Origin: G963701675 sp963701675
Lineage (GTDB): Bacteria; Planctomycetota; Planctomycetia; Gemmatales; Gemmataceae
Length of the DNA stretch: 64,000 bases
NCBI GenBank assembly: GCA_963701675.1
Contig: OY969623.1
Coordinates: 5,146,001 to 5,210,000, forward strand
Direction of reading: 5' to 3'
The translations under genes were made by a program, and so were the position numbers. Every line of letters starts with the position of its first letter. Positions within the stretch are counted from its first letter, which is position 1. Of this stretch, positions 61,069-64,000 are shown one piece after another. The notes under the pieces were generated by a model. That model was not told where the DNA came from. It worked only from the letters and a program-made list of their open reading frames with translations, and ran no database searches.

Positions 61069-62904
61069 CTAGGCGTTTTGCCGCGCGAACTTGCGGCGGT
61101 CGGATTCTTTCAACAACAGCTTGCGCAAACGAATGGAGCTCGGTGTGATCTCAACAAGCTCATCTTCTTCGATGTATTCGAGCGCCAGTTCGAGCGTCAT
61201 TTGTCGCGGCGGCTTGAGCAAGATGGTCTTTTCCGCCGTCGCGGATCGGATGTTTGTGAGTTTCTTTTCCCGGCACACGTTCACGGGGAGGTCGTTATCC
61301 CGGCAATGCTCGCCAACAACCTGGCCTTCATAGACCTGTGCGGCGGCGCCCACAAACAAGGTGCCGCGTTCTTGCAGGTTCTCCAGCGCGTACGCGGTAG
61401 AACGGCCGGTGTCGGTCGAAACCAGAACGCCGTTCAGCCGAGCGCCGATTCCGCCGCGAATGGGCTGGTAGTCGTAGAAATTGTGATGCATGATCGCTTG
61501 GCCGCTCGTGGCGTTCAGGAGGCGGGTACGCAGCCCGATCAAGCCCCGAGCCGGAATGGTGAATTCCACATGAGTCGTATCGCCGCGCGAGTCCAACTTG
61601 AGGCATTCGCCACGACGATTGCCCACGAGCTCCATGACGGCGCCCAGCGCGCTCGGCGGTACGTCGATGGTGAGGTACTCGATCGGTTCCATTGTCTGGC
61701 CGTTGACTTCCTTGTTGATCACGCGCGGCTTGCCGACGGACAGTTCGAAGCCCTCGCGGCGCATGTTTTCGAGCAAGATGCCGAGATGCAAAAGCCCACG
61801 GCCGGAAACGTGAAATTCATCCCGCTTTTCTTCGCTCGGAACCACGCGCAAGGCAACATTCGATTCCAACTCTTTCATGAGCCGATCGCGAAGTTGCCTG
61901 CTGGTGACGTAGGTTCCTTCCTGGCCGGCGAACGGCGAATCGTTGATCCGGAAGATCATGTCCAAGGTCGGCTCATCCACCTGAATCGGTGGAAGAGCGA
62001 CGGGATTCTCGATATCGGCGATGGTGTCGCCGATGTCGACGCCTTCGAGGCCGACGACGGCGCAGATGTCGCCGGCGCCGACCGCGTCGGTTTCGATGCG
62101 GCCAAGCCGGTCGAAGAAGTAGAGTTGCGCGACGGTATCGTCGGTGCTGCGCCCGTCGCGTTTCAAGAGGGCGATACGTTGTCCTTTCCGGATCGTGCCG
62201 GCGAAAACTCGGCCCACGGCGATACGGCCGACGTAGTCGCTCCAATCGAGCGTCACTACCAGCATTTGCAACGTCGCGCCGGCATCGACCTCGGTCGTCG
62301 GCACGTGCTTGAGAATCGTGGCGAAGAGTGGTTGCAGGTTCTCAGCGGGGATACTGAGATCCAACGTGGCAATACCTCGTCGTCCCGATGCGTAGATCGT
62401 GGGAAAGTCGAGCGTGGCGTCGTCGGCGCCGAGTTCGACAAAGAGATCGAAGACTTCGTTCAACACGTCGTGGGGCCGAGCATCACCGCGATCGATCTTG
62501 TTGATGACGACGATGGGCCTCAGGCCACACTCAAAGGCCTTTCGCAGGACGAATCGTGTCTGCGGCAAAGGCCCCTCGGCCGCGTCGACGAGGAGCAAGG
62601 CGCCGTCGGCCATGCGCAGCACCCGCTCCACTTCACCGCCGAAGTCGGCGTGGCCCGGCGTGTCGATAATGTTGATCTTGATGCCGGCTACGGTGAGGGC
62701 GATGTTCTTGGCAAGAATGGTAATGCCGCGTTCTCGTTCCAGCGGATTGGAATCGAGGATGAGGCCGTGTTGCCCGCCTTCGAGTCGTTCCAACTCCGCC
62801 GAGCGAAACAGGCCCGACTGCCGCATCATTTCGTCAACGAGCGTGGTCTTGCCGTGGTCCACATGGGCAATGATGGCGATGTTACGTATGTCGCTGCGCT
62901 TCAT
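61069..62904 (-). CDS. typA: GTP-binding protein TypA/BipA
   Basis: 611 aa, normal length. A ribosome-associated translational GTPase of the EF-G type, involved in stress and 50S assembly. G1 AHVDHGKTTLVDEMM, switch I RERGITILAK, G3 DTPGHADFGGEV, G4 NKIDR; C-terminal VTRELALEYI-type signature seen as LELALEYIEEDELVEITPSS. Complete. Confidence 0.96.
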   Translation of the reverse strand: MKRSDIRNIAIIAHVDHGKTTLVDEMMRQSGLFRSAELERLEGGQHGLILDSNPLERERGITILAKNIALTVAGIKINIIDTPGHADFGGEVERVLRMADGALLLVDAAEGPLPQTRFVLRKAFECGLRPIVVINKIDRGDARPHDVLNEVFDLFVELGADDATLDFPTIYASGRRGIATLDLSIPAENLQPLFATILKHVPTTEVDAGATLQMLVVTLDWSDYVGRIAVGRVFAGTIRKGQRIALLKRDGRSTDDTVAQLYFFDRLGRIETDAVGAGDICAVVGLEGVDIGDTIADIENPVALPPIQVDEPTLDMIFRINDSPFAGQEGTYVTSRQLRDRLMKELESNVALRVVPSEEKRDEFHVSGRGLLHLGILLENMRREGFELSVGKPRVINKEVNGQTMEPIEYLTIDVPPSALGAVMELVGNRRGECLKLDSRGDTTHVEFTIPARGLIGLRTRLLNATSGQAIMHHNFYDYQPIRGGIGARLNGVLVSTDTGRSTAYALENLQERGTLFVGAAAQVYEGQVVGEHCRDNDLPVNVCREKKLTNIRSATAEKTILLKPPRQMTLELALEYIEEDELVEITPSSIRLRKLLLKESDRRKFARQNA

Positions 62905-63044
62905 TCCTTCGCTTTCGGTTCGGGTAGTTCCGCGTCTCTCTGGTTCCGTAGAGCGGGAAAAGCTATTATAAGCCAGCTGTCCAGTTGCTAAATAGGCGGA
63001 TCGCCCCGACCCGACGCGACATCCTCAATGAAACGAGCATCACG

Positions 63045-63540
63045 ATGGACCTCTACCTGATTCGACATGCCGACGCGGTGCCCTTGGGCGAGCAGGGAAT
63101 TACCGACGATGCACACCGTCCCCTGAGCGCAAAGGGAATCATACAGACGATCGCACTTGCGGCGTCGCTGGGCCGAATGGGCGTGCGTCTGGACAAGATC
63201 GTCAGCAGTCCGCTTTTGCGCGAAGCAAACGGCCGAGGGAATGCTGAAATCGTGGCGTCCTGCCGAGCCCGAGCTGGTTTTCTGCGATGAACTGGCGTTC
63301 GGGGGTAAGCGGCGGCGGTTGGCGCGCTTCGTCGCCAAGCTCGAAGCCCAAGCAGTCGCCTTGGTGGGACATCAACCCGATCTTAGTGAGTTGGCCGGTT
63401 GGCTGATCGGCAGCCGAAGTTCCCAGATGGAGTTCGCCAAAGCGGGCGCAGCCTATATCGTGTGCGATGACACTATGGGAAAGGGCTCCGGCGCATTGAT
63501 CTGGTTGGTCACACCGGACTGGTACGCCGATCAGGATTGA
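63045..63540 (+). pseudogene. sixA: SixA-like phosphohistidine phosphatase with a two-base frameshift
   Basis: From ATG 63045: MDLYLIRHADAVPLG (RHG motif of histidine phosphatases), HRPLSAKG, RLDKIVSSPLLR, then wrong-frame residues. From 63212 the other frame continues AKQTAEGMLKSWRPAEP, LVGHQPDLSELAGWLIGS to TGA 63538-63540. Expected sequence SSPLLRAKQTAEG needs two extra bases (GC) at TTGCGCGAAG (63216-63225). Mended length about 165 aa, normal for SixA. Confidence 0.87.
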
Positions 63541-63582
63541 TGCCGGACGACATCTTGGCGAGAAGTCACCAGGAGCGGCATA

Positions 63583-63936
63583 ATGGTTGTTACAAAAATG
63601 GCGGTTGCGACTTTGTCCTTTTTGTTTTCTCAGGACTACTTTCGAGAGGAATCGCTGGCGCTTGCGAAGCGCCTGAAAGGCAGAATGCTCTCGTCGCGGA
63701 TAGAAATCGGGATGACGCTGAAAGAGGCGGACAAGATCATGGGTATGAGGAGTTTCCCGCACGCAGGCACGCTTCGTTGGCGCATCTATTTTTATAAAGA
63801 TACTGGTGTCTCGCTCATGTGTAAGCGGGACTTTGATGCGGTTCCGGGGGCCTATCAGGTCAGTCAGATTTACTTGGAACCCGTTCTTCAATCATGGCAG
63901 CTAAGACGTGCATGTCGATGGATCAACCGGCGATAG
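63583..63936 (+). CDS. Hypothetical small protein (BamE/SmpA-like segment)
   Basis: 117 aa. The middle contains EIGMTLKEADKIMGMRSFPH, similar to the SmpA/OmlA fold (IxxGMTxxEVxxILG), then RWRIYFYKDTGVSLM and YQVSQIYLEP. There is a short hydrophobic N-terminus (VATLSFLFSQDYF). Assignment is weak. Confidence 0.55.
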   Translation: MVVTKMAVATLSFLFSQDYFREESLALAKRLKGRMLSSRIEIGMTLKEADKIMGMRSFPHAGTLRWRIYFYKDTGVSLMCKRDFDAVPGAYQVSQIYLEPVLQSWQLRRACRWINRR

Positions 63937-63966
63937 GAGTTGCATCGCAACAGTAGGATAATTCCC

Positions 63967-64000
63967 ATGATCCGGTTCAAGGATGGGCCGCTGCTTCTCG
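63967..64000 (+). CDS. Start of a further gene, cut by the window edge
   Basis: ATG 63967 with AGGAT a few bases before it opens MIRFKDGPLLL, and the frame remains open to the window end. Too short to assign. Confidence 0.35.
   Translation, partial: MIRFKDGPLLL

Noticed and set aside
60859..62991. A 710-codon open frame on the plus strand over typA
   Set aside because: It is antisense to a complete, conserved typA with all G motifs; long antisense frames are common in GC-rich codon-biased genes.
1..64000. tRNA, rRNA and origin-type sequences
   Set aside because: No cloverleaf with TTCGAAT-type T-arm, no rRNA core motifs and no DnaA-box cluster was found by eye.

Overview
The window looks like a piece of a planctomycete chromosome, most likely from the Gemmataceae or a close relative. 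The evidence is three large secreted proteins with an N-terminal LExLExR-type motif (LEPR-XLL-like), an ECF sigma factor with a membrane-anchored C-terminal extension, a Ser/Thr kinase fused to a TPR array, an extended CsrA, small planctomycete-type secreted Cys-rich proteins, and many interspersed palindromes. No tRNA, rRNA or CRISPR array was seen. The family assignment is inference from gene content.

Layout. 1-6100: accessory stretch with the 3' end of a metallo-hydrolase gene, a MazF-type toxin-antitoxin pair bounded by a duplicate of that 3' end, a DUF2442 gene broken by a stop in a conserved Trp codon, a VWA / PP2C / atypical-kinase triad (TerY-P type) with a small membrane protein, and a Uma2-family gene. 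6100-14650: MFS transporter, guaA, a PD-(D/E)XK protein, dapF, a DUF374-type acyltransferase, a DUF2752 membrane protein, a lipoprotein and a HicBA pair. 14670-18400 (minus strand): an ECF-like sigma factor with a possible duplicated region 2 and its small partner, a FAD oxidoreductase and a second ECF sigma factor. 18470-20700: palindromes, a secreted protein, and an 890-bp IS5-type insertion sequence sitting inside a small membrane-protein gene. 20800-28400: GNAT, a pair of M16 peptidase-family proteins, then hisD, hisC and hisB with two small genes between them, and acpS. 28440-36700: DUF433, a frameshifted UvrD/PcrA helicase, a beta-helix surface protein, a sugar isomerase-like protein, a STAS protein and a frameshifted LOG-family gene. 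36900-43400: a second surface protein, a membrane protein and the TPR kinase. 43400-52700: a repeat-rich accessory stretch with small Zn-ribbon proteins, HEAT-repeat, DUF1415, CsrA, DUF4272 and a BrnT-like pair, two c-di-GMP-I-type riboswitch/terminator units on the minus strand with no gene behind them, and a PilZ protein. 52700-64000: ahcY, trpF, a GbsR/MarR regulator, a DUF433-DUF5615 pair, a frameshifted chorismate mutase/prephenate dehydrogenase, an FG-GAP surface protein, typA and a frameshifted SixA-like phosphatase.

Three observations stand out. (1) Twin copies of a GEMM-type (c-di-GMP-I) aptamer followed by a strong intrinsic terminator, both apparently orphan, lie near a PilZ gene. 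(2) Five conserved genes are split by small indels at GCGC sites; three of these look like the same 2-nt GC contraction, which suggests a systematic cause, either sequencing or biological. (3) Several small cargo loci (MazF pair, secreted protein, DUF4272, BrnT-like pair) are each bounded by direct copies of flanking host sequence.
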